From the NCBI GenBank assembly GCA_963829845.1, contig CAWHKD010000027.1:17085-81084 (forward strand): a stretch of DNA of 64,000 nucleotides, read 5' to 3'. The notes beneath the pieces are model-generated. The model did no database searches and was not told the DNA's origin. It worked only from the letters and a program-made list of their open reading frames with translations. The stretch's first letter is position 1; the number at the start of each line of letters is the position of its first letter. This document shows positions 25,301-33,601 of this stretch, one piece after another. The translations under genes were made by a program, and so were the position numbers. The stretch comes from Gaiellasilicea sp963829845 (GTDB lineage: Bacteria > Actinomycetota > Thermoleophilia > Gaiellales > Gaiellaceae).

Positions 25301-26184
25301 GCTGCGAGCCCGTCGCTGTAGACGAGGAACGACTCCGCCAGCACACGTTCGAAACGCTGCGACGGCGACTGGACGGCGCTGTTCGCCCGGCGCGCCAGCG
25401 GGACCGGAACCGGGCCGACACGCTTCGGCAGCACGGCGTACGCACCCGGTTCGATCGTGAGGCCGCCGGTCTTCGCCGCGAGCCCCGTCGCGGCGAGCAT
25501 CGACTCGACCTCCCCGCGCGTCCAGAACTTCATGAAGTGAGGCGGGCGGAAGCGCTCCGGCTTCAGCCTCAGCAGCAGGTTCGTCGGGTTGTGTGCGTTC
25601 GGGAAGGAGACGTCGAAGACGACGTTGCCGCCCGGCTTCAGCGTGCGCGCGATCTCGGCGACGGCGTCGCGGACGAACCGCTTCCCCATGTGCAGGAAGA
25701 CGGCGCTCGTGATCGCGAGATCGACGCTGTCGTCCTCGACCGGCAGCCCGTCGGCGGAGACGCAGATCGGGTAGAGCCGGCTGTCCGGCGCGGGCGCGAA
25801 CTGGTCGCGGTACTCGACGAACCGCTCCAGCATCGTCCCGGAGATGTCGACCGCGCAATACGTCGACCAGGTGACATCGCGCTCGCGCGCGAGGTAGAGC
25901 GGGATCCGACCGTAGCCGGCGCCGATCTCGAGCACCGTCCCGAAGTGACGTCCTCGCGGGAAGCGCTGCCAGACGGGCGCGATTTTCCCCGTCAGCGTCC
26001 CGTAGTCGACGTGCTCGGTCTGACCGCCCGCGATCGCTGAGCGAACGTGGTCCTCAGCCGCCTCGTCCTCCCAACGCTGACGGTATTCGGAGCGGCCGTC
26101 CTCGTCGGCATGAAAGAAGATGCCGCCGCGCTCGACGAGCTCCTGGAGGCGGAGGACGCCATTCCGGTCGGGAGCGAGGCTCAT
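25297..26184 (-). CDS. Class I SAM-dependent methyltransferase
   Basis: This 295-residue protein has motif I VLEIGAGYGRIPLYLAR, an acidic loop VDISGTMLERF, and SVDLAITSAVFLHMGKRFVRDAVAEIARTLKPGGNVVFDV. An N-terminal extension of about 75 residues (LVERGGIFFHADEDGRSEY) may bind the acceptor. ATG 26184 overlaps the stop of the SDR gene by four bases. Placed between a dehydratase-like SDR and GDP-fucose synthase, it may methylate a deoxysugar or its glycan; that is inference. Confidence 0.85.
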   Translation of the reverse strand: MSLAPDRNGVLRLQELVERGGIFFHADEDGRSEYRQRWEDEAAEDHVRSAIAGGQTEHVDYGTLTGKIAPVWQRFPRGRHFGTVLEIGAGYGRIPLYLARERDVTWSTYCAVDISGTMLERFVEYRDQFAPAPDSRLYPICVSADGLPVEDDSVDLAITSAVFLHMGKRFVRDAVAEIARTLKPGGNVVFDVSFPNAHNPTNLLLRLKPERFRPPHFMKFWTRGEVESMLAATGLAAKTGGLTIEPGAYAVLPKRVGPVPVPLARRANSAVQSPSQRFERVLAESFLVYSDGLAA

Positions 26185-27326
26185 CGCGACGCCGGGACGT
26201 CGATGGGATCGAGCCAGTCGACGCGTCCGATCCAGCGCTCGCGATGCTCGGCGTACCACTGAATCGTGCGCAGGACGCCTTCCTCCCATGACACCTGCGG
26301 CTCCCAGCCGGTCTCGCGGTTCAGCTTCTCGTAGCCGACGCGCAGCGCCATCACGTCGGTGACGCCGGGCCGTAGTCGATCCTCGTCGATGACGATCTGG
26401 CGGTCGTCGGGCCAGAAGCCGCGCTCGACGCCCGTGCGCAGGATCAGGTCGGCCCAGTCGGCCATCGAGATGTTCGAGCCCTGCCCGTAGACGTAGACGT
26501 CGCCGGGGACGCCCTTGGCGGCGACGGTGAGGTGGCCGCGGACACCGTCGGTGCAGAAGCAGAAGTCGCGCAGCGGCTCGAGCGCACCCAACTCGACCTG
26601 CGGCCTCGTCAGCGCCTGGGTGATGATCGTGCCGGTGACGTAGCGCGGGTTCTGCCGCGGCCCGTAGTTGTTGAACATCCGCGTGACGACGCCGGGGACG
26701 CCGAACGCGTCGTGGTAGTTCATCGTCAAGAAATCGGCGGCGACCTTCGCGGTTGCGTAGATCGACTTCGGGTTGATCGGCGAGCGCTCGTGCAGGATCA
26801 GGCCGCCCGCCTCGTCGAAGTCGTGGTGGTGGGCGACGTTCTCGCGCACGTTGCCGTACTCCTCCGAGGTGCCGGCGGTGTCGAACTTTTCCAGCTCCAG
26901 GCCCCAGTCCACAACCGACTGGAGCAGGTTCAGCGTCCCAACGGTATTCGCCATCACCGTCTCGTAAGGCCGATGCCACGACTCGCCCACGTGCGCCTGC
27001 GCACCCAAATGGAACACATACGGCTTATCCGAAGCACTATCGCGCAGCTCCTTGATCAGGTAGTCGATCGACGTCTTGTCGGTGAGGTCGGCGAACTTCA
27101 CCTTCAGCCGGTTGCGCAGGTGCGAGATGTTGTTGAGCGCCCCGCTCGAGGTCGCACGCACGAACGCGTGCACGTCGGCGCCGATCTCGACGAGCGCGTC
27201 GGTGAGGTGCGAGCCCATGAACCCGTCCGCGCCGGTCACGAGCACCGTGCGGCCGCCGTAGACGTCGCCGAAGTCGCGACGGAGGTCGGCGAGGGCGCTC
27301 TCGGTCCAGATCGGGTCTGTGCTCAT
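26181..27326 (-). CDS. NAD-dependent epimerase/dehydratase (4,6-dehydratase-like SDR)
   Basis: A 381-residue extended SDR with TGADGFMG (residues 31-38), HLGAQAHVGESWHRPYETVMANTVGTLNLL, TSEEYGNVRE (replacing the usual TSEVYG) and Tyr190/Lys194 in YATAK. FNNYGPRQNPRYV and RDFCFCTDGVRG complete the family pattern. It most resembles sugar-nucleotide 4,6-dehydratases acting on GDP-mannose, dTDP-glucose or UDP-GlcNAc. With GDP-fucose synthase two genes downstream, GDP-mannose is a plausible substrate, but motif differences leave this open. It heads a minus operon of four overlapping genes. ATG 27326 sits 19 bases from the divergent GTG 27346. Confidence 0.82.
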   Translation of the reverse strand: MSTDPIWTESALADLRRDFGDVYGGRTVLVTGADGFMGSHLTDALVEIGADVHAFVRATSSGALNNISHLRNRLKVKFADLTDKTSIDYLIKELRDSASDKPYVFHLGAQAHVGESWHRPYETVMANTVGTLNLLQSVVDWGLELEKFDTAGTSEEYGNVRENVAHHHDFDEAGGLILHERSPINPKSIYATAKVAADFLTMNYHDAFGVPGVVTRMFNNYGPRQNPRYVTGTIITQALTRPQVELGALEPLRDFCFCTDGVRGHLTVAAKGVPGDVYVYGQGSNISMADWADLILRTGVERGFWPDDRQIVIDEDRLRPGVTDVMALRVGYEKLNRETGWEPQVSWEEGVLRTIQWYAEHRERWIGRVDWLDPIDVPASR

Positions 27327-27332
27327 TCGGAA

Positions 27333-27338
27333 TACGCT
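27333..27338 (+). promoter_or_regulatory. -10-like TACGCT for the MurJ-like gene
   Basis: TACGCT ends 7 bases before GTG 27346 and no ribosome binding site is present, which supports that start. Confidence 0.5.
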
Positions 27339-27345
27339 TGCGCGC

Positions 27346-28824
27346 GTGGCGAAGCCTAGCGCCCGGGCCCCCCGGAGCATCCTCTCGAGCGGACTCCTCA
27401 CCGCTCTTTCAATGGCCGTCGTCACAGGTCTCTCGGCCGCGGTCGGCGTCGTGATCGCCCGGGAATTCGGGCGCGGCATCGAGACCGACGGCTTCTTCGC
27501 GGCGTACGGCGTCTTCCTCGTCCTGGTCCTCGCAGCGAGTGCGGTACGAGTTGCCGTGCTGCCGAGCCTCGCCCGTGCTCGAGTCGCCGGCTCGTTCGGC
27601 AGCGTCGTCGCGTCGTACGCCCTCGCACTCGGATTGGTCGCCGTCCCGGCGCTCCTCCTCAGCCTGCTCGCGAGCGGCTGGGCCGCGTCGCAGCTCGCCG
27701 GTGGGCTGCCGTTGAGTGCCCGAGAGACAGCCGCGGACGCATTCGTCTTCCTCGTCCCCGCGGCGGTCGCACACCTGTACGCCGCGCTGGCGGCGAGCGC
27801 GCTCGCAGCCTTCGACAGCTACGGCACCGCCGCCGCCGGCTATGCGCTCGGCAGCATCGTCGGCCTCGCTGTGATCCTCTTGCGCGTCGGCGAGGACGGG
27901 ATCGTCGCCTGCGCCTGGGGGACGTTCGTGAACGGGCTGGTAACCCTGCTCGTACCGCTCACCGGGCTGCTCCTGCGGGCCGACTGGGGACGGCGCGTCG
28001 CCCTGGACGTCGGCGCGCGCTTTGCCGAGCTCGTGCGCGCCGCCGCGCTGCCGATCGTGCTCCAGGCCTTCTTCGTCGTCTGCCTCCGTTTTGCCAGCGG
28101 GCTCGGGACCGGCGCGGTCACCAGCTTCACCTACGCCTATTTCGTCGCCGCGGCGCTCGTGGCCGTGACCGCGTCCTCGCTCGGAATGGTCTCGAGCGTG
28201 CCGCTGACGCGCGCATCGCTCACGGACGACCGTGCAGCGCGGCACGTGGTCAGCACCTCGCTCGTGTCCTTCGCCGCCGTTGCGGCGGCCGCGGGGGTCT
28301 TTGCGCTCGTCGGCGAGCAGATCATCCGGGCGGCACTCGGCCCCGCCTACGAGGGGGAGGCAGGCGGCGAGATCGGCCGCCTGATCGTGCTGCTCGGCCC
28401 GTGGATGGCCGCGTCGATCGGGGTCACGATCACGTTCCCGATGCTCTTCGTCGCGGGCCGCGAAAGGCGCCTGCCCCTACTCGCGATCGCGGCGCTCGTC
28501 GTCGACGTGCCGCTCACGTGGGCGGCGGTGGACGCGTTCGAGCTCGACGGCGCGGCGCTCGCCCTGACCGTCGCGACACTCGGTGTCCTCGTCGTGCTGC
28601 TCGCGCTGCTCTCGTCGCGCGTGCTCACAGAGAGTGGCCGCCGGCTCGCACGTGGGGCCGCGGCGATCGGGGCGCTCGCGCTCGTGGCGTTCTCCGCGCC
28701 GGCGTGGTTGCTGCCCGACGCAGCGGCCGCGGTCGTCGGGGTGGCGGTCTTCGGCGCCCTGCTCGTCGCCGTTCGCGACCGGGGTCTGCAGCAGGCGTGG
28801 AGCTACCTGAGGACACTGGACTAG
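27346..28824 (+). CDS. MurJ/Wzx-like lipid-linked oligosaccharide flippase
   Basis: This 492-residue protein has about fourteen membrane segments. The N-terminal region GVVIAREFGRGIETDGFFAAYGVFLVL and AVRVAVLPSLARARVAG resembles MurJ/MviN, where the D-x-F-x-A motif lies near the first helices. It is a second MOP-type exporter in the window. Being beside glycosyl- and methyltransferase genes rather than cell-division genes, it probably flips a glycan precursor. Start at GTG 27346. Its TAG stop lies inside the -10 box of the next gene. Confidence 0.8.
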   Translation: MAKPSARAPRSILSSGLLTALSMAVVTGLSAAVGVVIAREFGRGIETDGFFAAYGVFLVLVLAASAVRVAVLPSLARARVAGSFGSVVASYALALGLVAVPALLLSLLASGWAASQLAGGLPLSARETAADAFVFLVPAAVAHLYAALAASALAAFDSYGTAAAGYALGSIVGLAVILLRVGEDGIVACAWGTFVNGLVTLLVPLTGLLLRADWGRRVALDVGARFAELVRAAALPIVLQAFFVVCLRFASGLGTGAVTSFTYAYFVAAALVAVTASSLGMVSSVPLTRASLTDDRAARHVVSTSLVSFAAVAAAAGVFALVGEQIIRAALGPAYEGEAGGEIGRLIVLLGPWMAASIGVTITFPMLFVAGRERRLPLLAIAALVVDVPLTWAAVDAFELDGAALALTVATLGVLVVLLALLSSRVLTESGRRLARGAAAIGALALVAFSAPAWLLPDAAAAVVGVAVFGALLVAVRDRGLQQAWSYLRTLD

Positions 28825-28827
28825 ACT
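28822..28827 (+). promoter_or_regulatory. -10-like TAGACT overlapping a stop codon
   Basis: TAGACT ends 6 bases before GTG 28834; its first three bases are the stop codon of the MurJ-like gene. Confidence 0.5.
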
Positions 28828-28833
28828 CCCCGC

Positions 28834-29568
28834 GTGCTGCGCGACCTCGTGAAGCGGGCGCTCGGCGCCGCGGGGCGGACGGGGGTCGGCAAGAACCTCG
28901 TCAACGCTGCCGTGCAAGCCGATCCCGGGCTGAAGCGGTACCCGAGCGTGGAGCGATGGCCAGAGTCGCTCGACGGCTTCGAGGATCTCGCGTTCCTCTT
29001 CTCCTCGAACCAGCTGAGCCACGGGATCGCCTCGCTCCAACTCGACGAGGCGGCGCTGCTCTACCGCCTCGCGCGGCACGTCTCACGCGGTGCCGCGATC
29101 GCCGAGATTGGGCGCTTCAAGGGCGGCACAACGCTGATGCTGGCGAGCGCGCTGCCGGAGGGAGCCGAGCTCTGGTCGTACGACCTCCACGTCGCGCTCC
29201 GCGCCGACATGAGCGGCCCGCAGCTGGACGCCGAGCTGCGGACGGCCCTCGAGCGCTACGGCCTCTTGGATCGCGTCCACCTCGTCGTCGGCGACTCGCG
29301 CACCGCCGAGGCTCCGCCGCGCCCTTGCGCGTTCGTCTTCGTCGACGGAGACCACAGCTATGAGGGCGCACGCGCCGACTACGAGCGCTGGCGCGAGCTG
29401 GTCGCGGCCGGCGGCGACATCCTCTTCCACGACGCCGTCGACGTCGGCGGGTACGGGAACCACTATCCCGGGATCGCGAGGCTTGTCGGCGAGATCGAGC
29501 GGGACGACGCGAGCGTCGAACGGCAGCCGAACACGGGCTCGATCGCGCACTTCACGCGCCGCGCGTGA
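28834..29568 (+). CDS. Methyltransferase-24-type SAM methyltransferase
   Basis: A 244-residue protein with motif I IAEIGRFKGGTTLMLASAL and the family-typical acid/metal region AFVFVDGDHSYEGARADYERWRELVAAGGDILFHDAV. This family is common in glycan clusters and is usually assigned to sugar O-methylation. GTG 28834 follows a -10 box by 6 bases. It overlaps the next GT2 gene at its stop, so the two form an operon. Confidence 0.85.
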   Translation: MLRDLVKRALGAAGRTGVGKNLVNAAVQADPGLKRYPSVERWPESLDGFEDLAFLFSSNQLSHGIASLQLDEAALLYRLARHVSRGAAIAEIGRFKGGTTLMLASALPEGAELWSYDLHVALRADMSGPQLDAELRTALERYGLLDRVHLVVGDSRTAEAPPRPCAFVFVDGDHSYEGARADYERWRELVAAGGDILFHDAVDVGGYGNHYPGIARLVGEIERDDASVERQPNTGSIAHFTRRA

Positions 29569-30428
29569 TGCAGCTCGTCGCGGTCGTCCTCTCCTACAAC
29601 GGACGCGAGGACACACTGGCGGCGCTCGAGTCGCTGCGCGGGATCGAAACCGTGGTCGTCGACAACGGCTCGAGCGACGGCTCCGTCGAGGCGGTTGCGG
29701 AGCGCTTCCCCGACGTCGAGCTCGTCCCGACCGGCGTCAACCTCGGCTTCGCGGGTGGGAACAACGTCGGGATCAGGCGCGCGCTCGACCGGGGCGCCGA
29801 CTGGGTCCTGCTGCTCAACAACGACGCCGAGGTCGAGGCAGGCGTCGTCGAGGCGCTGACTGCGGCCGCGGCAGCGAGGCCGGATGCCGGCGTACTCGCC
29901 TGCAAGGTGCTCTTCGCCGACTCAGACCGCCTCTGGTACGCCGGTGCAGGCTTCGATCCGATCCTCGGGCGAAGCCGCCACGAGGGTTTCGGCACGCCTG
30001 ACGTTCCGGGCGAGCTCGCGGACACGGCTCGCGCGACAGGCGCGGCGATGGCGGTCTCGCGCGCAGCCATCGACGCGGCCGGCCTGCTCGACGAGGAGCT
30101 CTTCCTCTATGTGGAGGATCTCGAGTGGAGCCTGCGCATCCGCGGCGCGGGCTTCGCGATCGTTTACGTGCCGGGGGCGCGGGTTCGTCACCGCGTCTCC
30201 GCCGCGAGCGGCGGCGCCGGCTCACCGACGACGAGCTACTACGAGGCGCGCAACATGCTCGCGGTCGTCGAGCGCTATCGCCCGCTGCCCCGTGGCCTGA
30301 CCGGACTCAGACGAGGGCTCGTCGTCGCGCCGCGCGTCGTCCTCGCCGCACGCCGTCCGGTCTCGGCCTGGGCTGCTCTGCGCGGGTGGCGCGACTACCG
30401 CCGCGGGCGTATGGGCCGCCGGGGCTAG
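29568..30428 (+). CDS. GT2 glycosyltransferase, rhamnosyltransferase-like
   Basis: A 286-residue GT-A enzyme: AVVLSYNGREDTLAALESL, VVVDNGSSDGSVEAV, GVNLGFAGGNNVGIRRAL, LLLNNDAEVEAGVVEAL (catalytic metal-binding region) and ELFLYVEDLEWSLRIRGAGF. This pattern is typical of rhamnosyl and related transferases using dTDP- or UDP-sugars. GTG 29565 is an alternative start giving a four-base overlap. Its TAG stop is the first half of the -10 box of the next gene. Confidence 0.87.
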   Translation: MQLVAVVLSYNGREDTLAALESLRGIETVVVDNGSSDGSVEAVAERFPDVELVPTGVNLGFAGGNNVGIRRALDRGADWVLLLNNDAEVEAGVVEALTAAAAARPDAGVLACKVLFADSDRLWYAGAGFDPILGRSRHEGFGTPDVPGELADTARATGAAMAVSRAAIDAAGLLDEELFLYVEDLEWSLRIRGAGFAIVYVPGARVRHRVSAASGGAGSPTTSYYEARNMLAVVERYRPLPRGLTGLRRGLVVAPRVVLAARRPVSAWAALRGWRDYRRGRMGRRG

Positions 30429-30431
30429 CCT
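30426..30431 (+). promoter_or_regulatory. -10-like TAGCCT overlapping a stop codon
   Basis: TAGCCT ends 7 bases before GTG 30439; its first three bases are the stop codon of the GT2 gene. Confidence 0.5.
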
Positions 30432-30438
30432 GCCGACC

Positions 30439-31983
30439 GTGGCCAACGAGCGCAGCAGCTTCTACCGCCGCGTTCTCGAGCAGCTGCTCGACCGAGGTGT
30501 GATCCGCAAGGACATGAGCGTCCTCGTCGTCGCGGGCGGCGTGGCCGACCGCGACGTCTTCCGCGAAGTGGGCTTCGACCGGGTGACGATCTCGAACGTG
30601 GACGAGGATGTGGCGGCCGAGGAGCTGGCGCCGTACGAGTGGAGCTTCCAGGACGCGGAGGCGCTCACGTATCCGGACGGGAGCTTCGACCTCGCGGTGG
30701 TCTCGGCCGGGCTCCACCACTGCCGCTCGCCGCACCGCGCGCTGCTCGAGCTCTACCGCGTCGCGAGCGTGGCAGCGCTCGCGATCGAGAGCCGGGACAG
30801 CGCGCTGATGCGCGTCGCGATCAGGCTCGGCGCGGTCGACGAGTACGAGTTGTCGGCAGTCGCGGCGCACGACCTCCGCTCGGGCGGCGTCGCGAACACG
30901 AGCACGCCCAACTACGTCTACCGCTGGTCGGAGCGGGAGGTCGAGAAGACGGTTGCCTCGTTCGCGCCGCATGCCCGCCATCGGATCCGCTTCTTCCGCG
31001 AGTTCGAGCTCCCGGAGGCGCTGGTCGAGATCGATCAGGGTGCGCGCGCGAGCGTGTTGCGCCTCGCCAGGCCGGTCGTGACATGGATCACCCGCGTCCT
31101 CCCCCGGCAGGCGAACCTGTTCGCGTTCGTGATCGAGAAGCCCCGCCTCCCGGACGACCTGCAGCCTTGGATGCAGGCGGACGGTACCGACCTCCGTCCG
31201 GACGCCGAGGTCGTCGGCCGCAGGTACGGAAGCCCGGCCGTCGGCCTCGAGCGGCACCGGCAGGACTGGGAGCGTCTGGCCGAGATCGACCCGCTCTGGG
31301 CGATTCTGACCGTGCCGGGTCGCAAGGGTGGGCGCTGGAACGTCGACGAGTTCTTCGGCACCGGCGAGGCCGAGATCGCGCACGTCTTCTCCGTCGCCGA
31401 CACGCTCGGGCGACCCGCACGCCGGAAGAGGGCGCTCGACTTCGGGTGTGGCGTCGGCCGGCTCACGCGGGCACTCGGCAGCCGCTTCGATGCGGCGCTC
31501 GGCGTCGACATCTCGGCCGCGATGGTCGACCAGGCGCAGCGGTTGAACGAGGGGTTTCCGGCTATCGAGTTCAGCGTCAACGCCGCGCCTGACCTCGCCC
31601 TGCTCGAGACGGACTCGTTCGACTTCGTCTACTCCAGCATGGCGTTGCAGCACATCGCGACGGTCCCCGACATCGAGCGCTATGTGGCCGACTTCCTGCG
31701 CGTTGCCCGCCCGGACGCGCTCGTGGTCTTCGGGCTCCCGCATCACATCCCCTCGCTCTGGTCGTTTCAGCCGCGCCGCCGCGCCTACGCGTTGCTGCGG
31801 CGATTCGGCGTCTCGGAGCAGTGGATGCTGCGTCGAACGCCGCTGACGCCGATGCGGATGACGACGGTGCCCGAGGCAGACGTCCGTAGGCTGATCGAGC
31901 GCGAGGGCGCCTCCGTGCTGCGCACCGAGCGGATCGACGAGGGCCCGATCCGTGCGCTGCGCTACTACATCAGTCCTTCGTAG
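30439..31983 (+). CDS. Two-domain SAM methyltransferase fusion
   Basis: This 514-residue protein joins two class I methyltransferase-like halves. The N-terminal one (about residues 1-235) has a weak motif I (VLVVAGGVADRDVF) but a clear SFDLAVVSAGLHHCRSPHRALLELYRV. The C-terminal one (about 300-514) has a normal motif I, ALDFGCGVGRLTRALGSRF, then LGVDISAAMVDQAQ and SFDFVYSSMALQHIATVPDIERYVADFLRVARPDALVV. The halves differ enough that this looks like fusion, not recent duplication. The first domain may be structural or acceptor-binding. It ends tail-to-tail with a GT4 gene, overlapping by 19 bases. Confidence 0.83.
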   Translation: MANERSSFYRRVLEQLLDRGVIRKDMSVLVVAGGVADRDVFREVGFDRVTISNVDEDVAAEELAPYEWSFQDAEALTYPDGSFDLAVVSAGLHHCRSPHRALLELYRVASVAALAIESRDSALMRVAIRLGAVDEYELSAVAAHDLRSGGVANTSTPNYVYRWSEREVEKTVASFAPHARHRIRFFREFELPEALVEIDQGARASVLRLARPVVTWITRVLPRQANLFAFVIEKPRLPDDLQPWMQADGTDLRPDAEVVGRRYGSPAVGLERHRQDWERLAEIDPLWAILTVPGRKGGRWNVDEFFGTGEAEIAHVFSVADTLGRPARRKRALDFGCGVGRLTRALGSRFDAALGVDISAAMVDQAQRLNEGFPAIEFSVNAAPDLALLETDSFDFVYSSMALQHIATVPDIERYVADFLRVARPDALVVFGLPHHIPSLWSFQPRRRAYALLRRFGVSEQWMLRRTPLTPMRMTTVPEADVRRLIEREGASVLRTERIDEGPIRALRYYISPS

Positions 31984-33020
31984 ACGACCTCATGCCGACG
32001 GGCGGTTTCGGCCCAGGTGAAGCGTTCGGCCTGCACAGGGCCGGCCGCCGCGAAGCGCTCCGGTGCATCGAGCACTCCGGAAACGACCGCAGCGATGTCC
32101 TCCACGTCCTCGGGATCGAAGAGCGCCGCCGCGTCGCCCGCGACCTCGGCGATCGCAGGGATGTTCGAGGCCGCGACGGGCGCGCCCGACGCCATCGCCT
32201 CGAGCGGCGGCTGGCCGAAACCTTCGTACAGGCTCGAGAAGACCAGGCAGGCCGTGCGCCGGTAGAGCGACGCGAGCTCCTCGCCGGGGACGAGGCCACG
32301 CACGTCGACCCCGTTCGGGACCGACCGTCCCTCGTGGCCGCCGCCGGTGAGAACGAGGCGCAACTCGGGTCGCTCCTCGCGCAGCAGCGCGAACGCCTCG
32401 AACAAGCGAGTGTGGTTCTTGTGCGGCCACGGCCTGGCCGGGTAGAGCAGGAACGGCTCGCGCCGCTCCTTCCCGGGGCGGAACAGCTCGTGGTCGACGC
32501 CCCACGGGATCGCGTGCACGCGATCCGGCGGCAGGCCGAGCAGTTCGATCGCGCGCCTGCGGACGAACTGGCTCGGCACGATCACGGCGTCTGCATTGCG
32601 GGCGGAGCGCCCGTGCGTCCGCGCCCGCCACAGGCGCTCGGCCCGCGAGAAGAGCTCCGGATGGTCGAGGTGCTGGAGGTCGTGCACGGTCACGGCCGTC
32701 GGCAGGTCGAGCGCCGGCAGCGCGATCGTGAGCGGATAGTGGACCGCGTTGAGGCCGGCGAAGCGGTCGCGCAGTCGCCCGGGCCGGATCGTCGCGAGCG
32801 TCATCGCGAGCAGGCGCTCGCGGATACTGCGGGCGTTGCGGTACTCCGGCACGAGCGTCTCCGGCAGTCCCTCGCCCGCGCCGGGCGCCGCAGGCGGCGT
32901 GAAGGCGGTGTAGTCGAGGGTGCCGACCTCGGCCAGGCCGCGGGCGAGCCCGCGCGCGGACGTCTCGGCGCCGCCGACCTCGCCGGGGACGAGCGTGAGG
33001 AGGCTGAGCCCGACCCGCAT
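31965..33020 (-). CDS. GT4-family glycosyltransferase
   Basis: A 351-residue GT-B enzyme: SLLTLVPGEVGGAETSARGL, AVTVHDLQHLDHPELFSRAE, AVIVPSQFVRRRAIELLGL, then LYPARPWPHKNHTRLFEAF and SSLYEGFGQPPLEAMASGAP. It belongs to the mannosyltransferase-like subgroup also represented by the genes at 37.9-41.0 kb. ATG 33020 is set by TAGGCT 8 bases upstream; the longer upstream frame is low-complexity. It is transcribed alone, divergent from a small unknown gene. Confidence 0.88.
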   Translation of the reverse strand: MRVGLSLLTLVPGEVGGAETSARGLARGLAEVGTLDYTAFTPPAAPGAGEGLPETLVPEYRNARSIRERLLAMTLATIRPGRLRDRFAGLNAVHYPLTIALPALDLPTAVTVHDLQHLDHPELFSRAERLWRARTHGRSARNADAVIVPSQFVRRRAIELLGLPPDRVHAIPWGVDHELFRPGKERREPFLLYPARPWPHKNHTRLFEAFALLREERPELRLVLTGGGHEGRSVPNGVDVRGLVPGEELASLYRRTACLVFSSLYEGFGQPPLEAMASGAPVAASNIPAIAEVAGDAAALFDPEDVEDIAAVVSGVLDAPERFAAAGPVQAERFTWAETARRHEVVYEGLM

Positions 33021-33028
33021 CGGCAGGG

Positions 33029-33034
33029 AGCCTA
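33029..33034 (-). promoter_or_regulatory. -10-like TAGGCT for the GT4 gene
   Basis: TAGGCT on the minus strand ends 8 bases before ATG 33020, with no ribosome binding site. Confidence 0.5.
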
Positions 33035-33048
33035 TCCCGGTCCCCCGG

Positions 33049-33054
33049 TACAAT
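33049..33054 (+). promoter_or_regulatory. -10-like TACAAT for the small gene at 33061
   Basis: TACAAT, close to the bacterial -10 consensus, ends 6 bases before ATG 33061 with no ribosome binding site. Confidence 0.6.
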
Positions 33055-33060
33055 CGTTCG

Positions 33061-33453
33061 ATGCCCGACGGCTCTCCCGAAAACGGCGATCTTGCAGGGA
33101 TTTCTTCCGAGCGAGAGCCCGATCTCACGGCGCTCTTCGACCAGCTGAAGCAGGAGGTGCGGCGTTCGGGTGCCGCCCCCGGCGAAGCGGGAGGCGCGGA
33201 TGACCGCAGCGCCGCACGCGCCGAGGCGGAGCGGCTCTGGCCGGTCTCGGCCGACCGCAACCTGCGCCTGCGCCCTGGGGTCCGCGGCGGTCTCGCGACG
33301 CCGGCGAAGGCGGTGCTGCGCAAGCTGATGCGCTGGTACGTCGAGCCGCTCGCCTACGACCAGCGCTCCTTCAACGCGGCGGCGCTACGGCTGATCGACG
33401 ACCTCGAGGCGCGTGTCGCCGCGCTCGAGGCCGAGCTGAAGCAGCGCTCATGA
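33061..33453 (+). CDS. Conserved-looking small protein of unknown function
   Basis: A 130-residue soluble protein. The middle (LWPVSADRNLRLRPGVRGG) is followed by KAVLRKLMRWYVEPLAYDQRSFNAAALRLIDDLEARVAALEAEL, ending in a heptad-like helix that may form a coiled coil. The same WYVEPL...QR.FN arrangement is familiar as an N-terminal lead-in of methyltransferases and glycosyltransferases in glycan clusters, so it may be a stand-alone partner domain; this is from memory. ATG 33061 has a -10 box 6 bases upstream. Stop at 33453; the next gene begins 148 bases later. Confidence 0.65.
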   Translation: MPDGSPENGDLAGISSEREPDLTALFDQLKQEVRRSGAAPGEAGGADDRSAARAEAERLWPVSADRNLRLRPGVRGGLATPAKAVLRKLMRWYVEPLAYDQRSFNAAALRLIDDLEARVAALEAELKQRS

Positions 33454-33601
33454 GCGTGCTCACGCTCGTGGGGCGCCGCTCGCGTCGCGTAAGCCGCGGG
33501 AACAGTACGGAAGTACGGGCCTGCGGTTGGAGCGGCGCGAGCGGCGTCAGCGTTCCGCGGAGCCCGGCTCTGCCGGGCGGGAGCGGAAGGCGGCCACGGG
33601 C
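33454..33601 (+). other. Structured 148-base gap
   Basis: No gene is seen. The arms GCGCCGCTCGC(G) at 33473-33484 and (C)GCGAGCGGCG at 33536-33546 can pair over 11 bases around a 50-base loop. GCCCGGC-TCT-GCCGGGC at 33562-33578 is a perfect 7-bp hairpin 24 bases before the next start codon. No U-tract follows, so a simple terminator is unlikely. It could be a structured leader, an attenuator or chance in GC-rich DNA. Confidence 0.35.
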
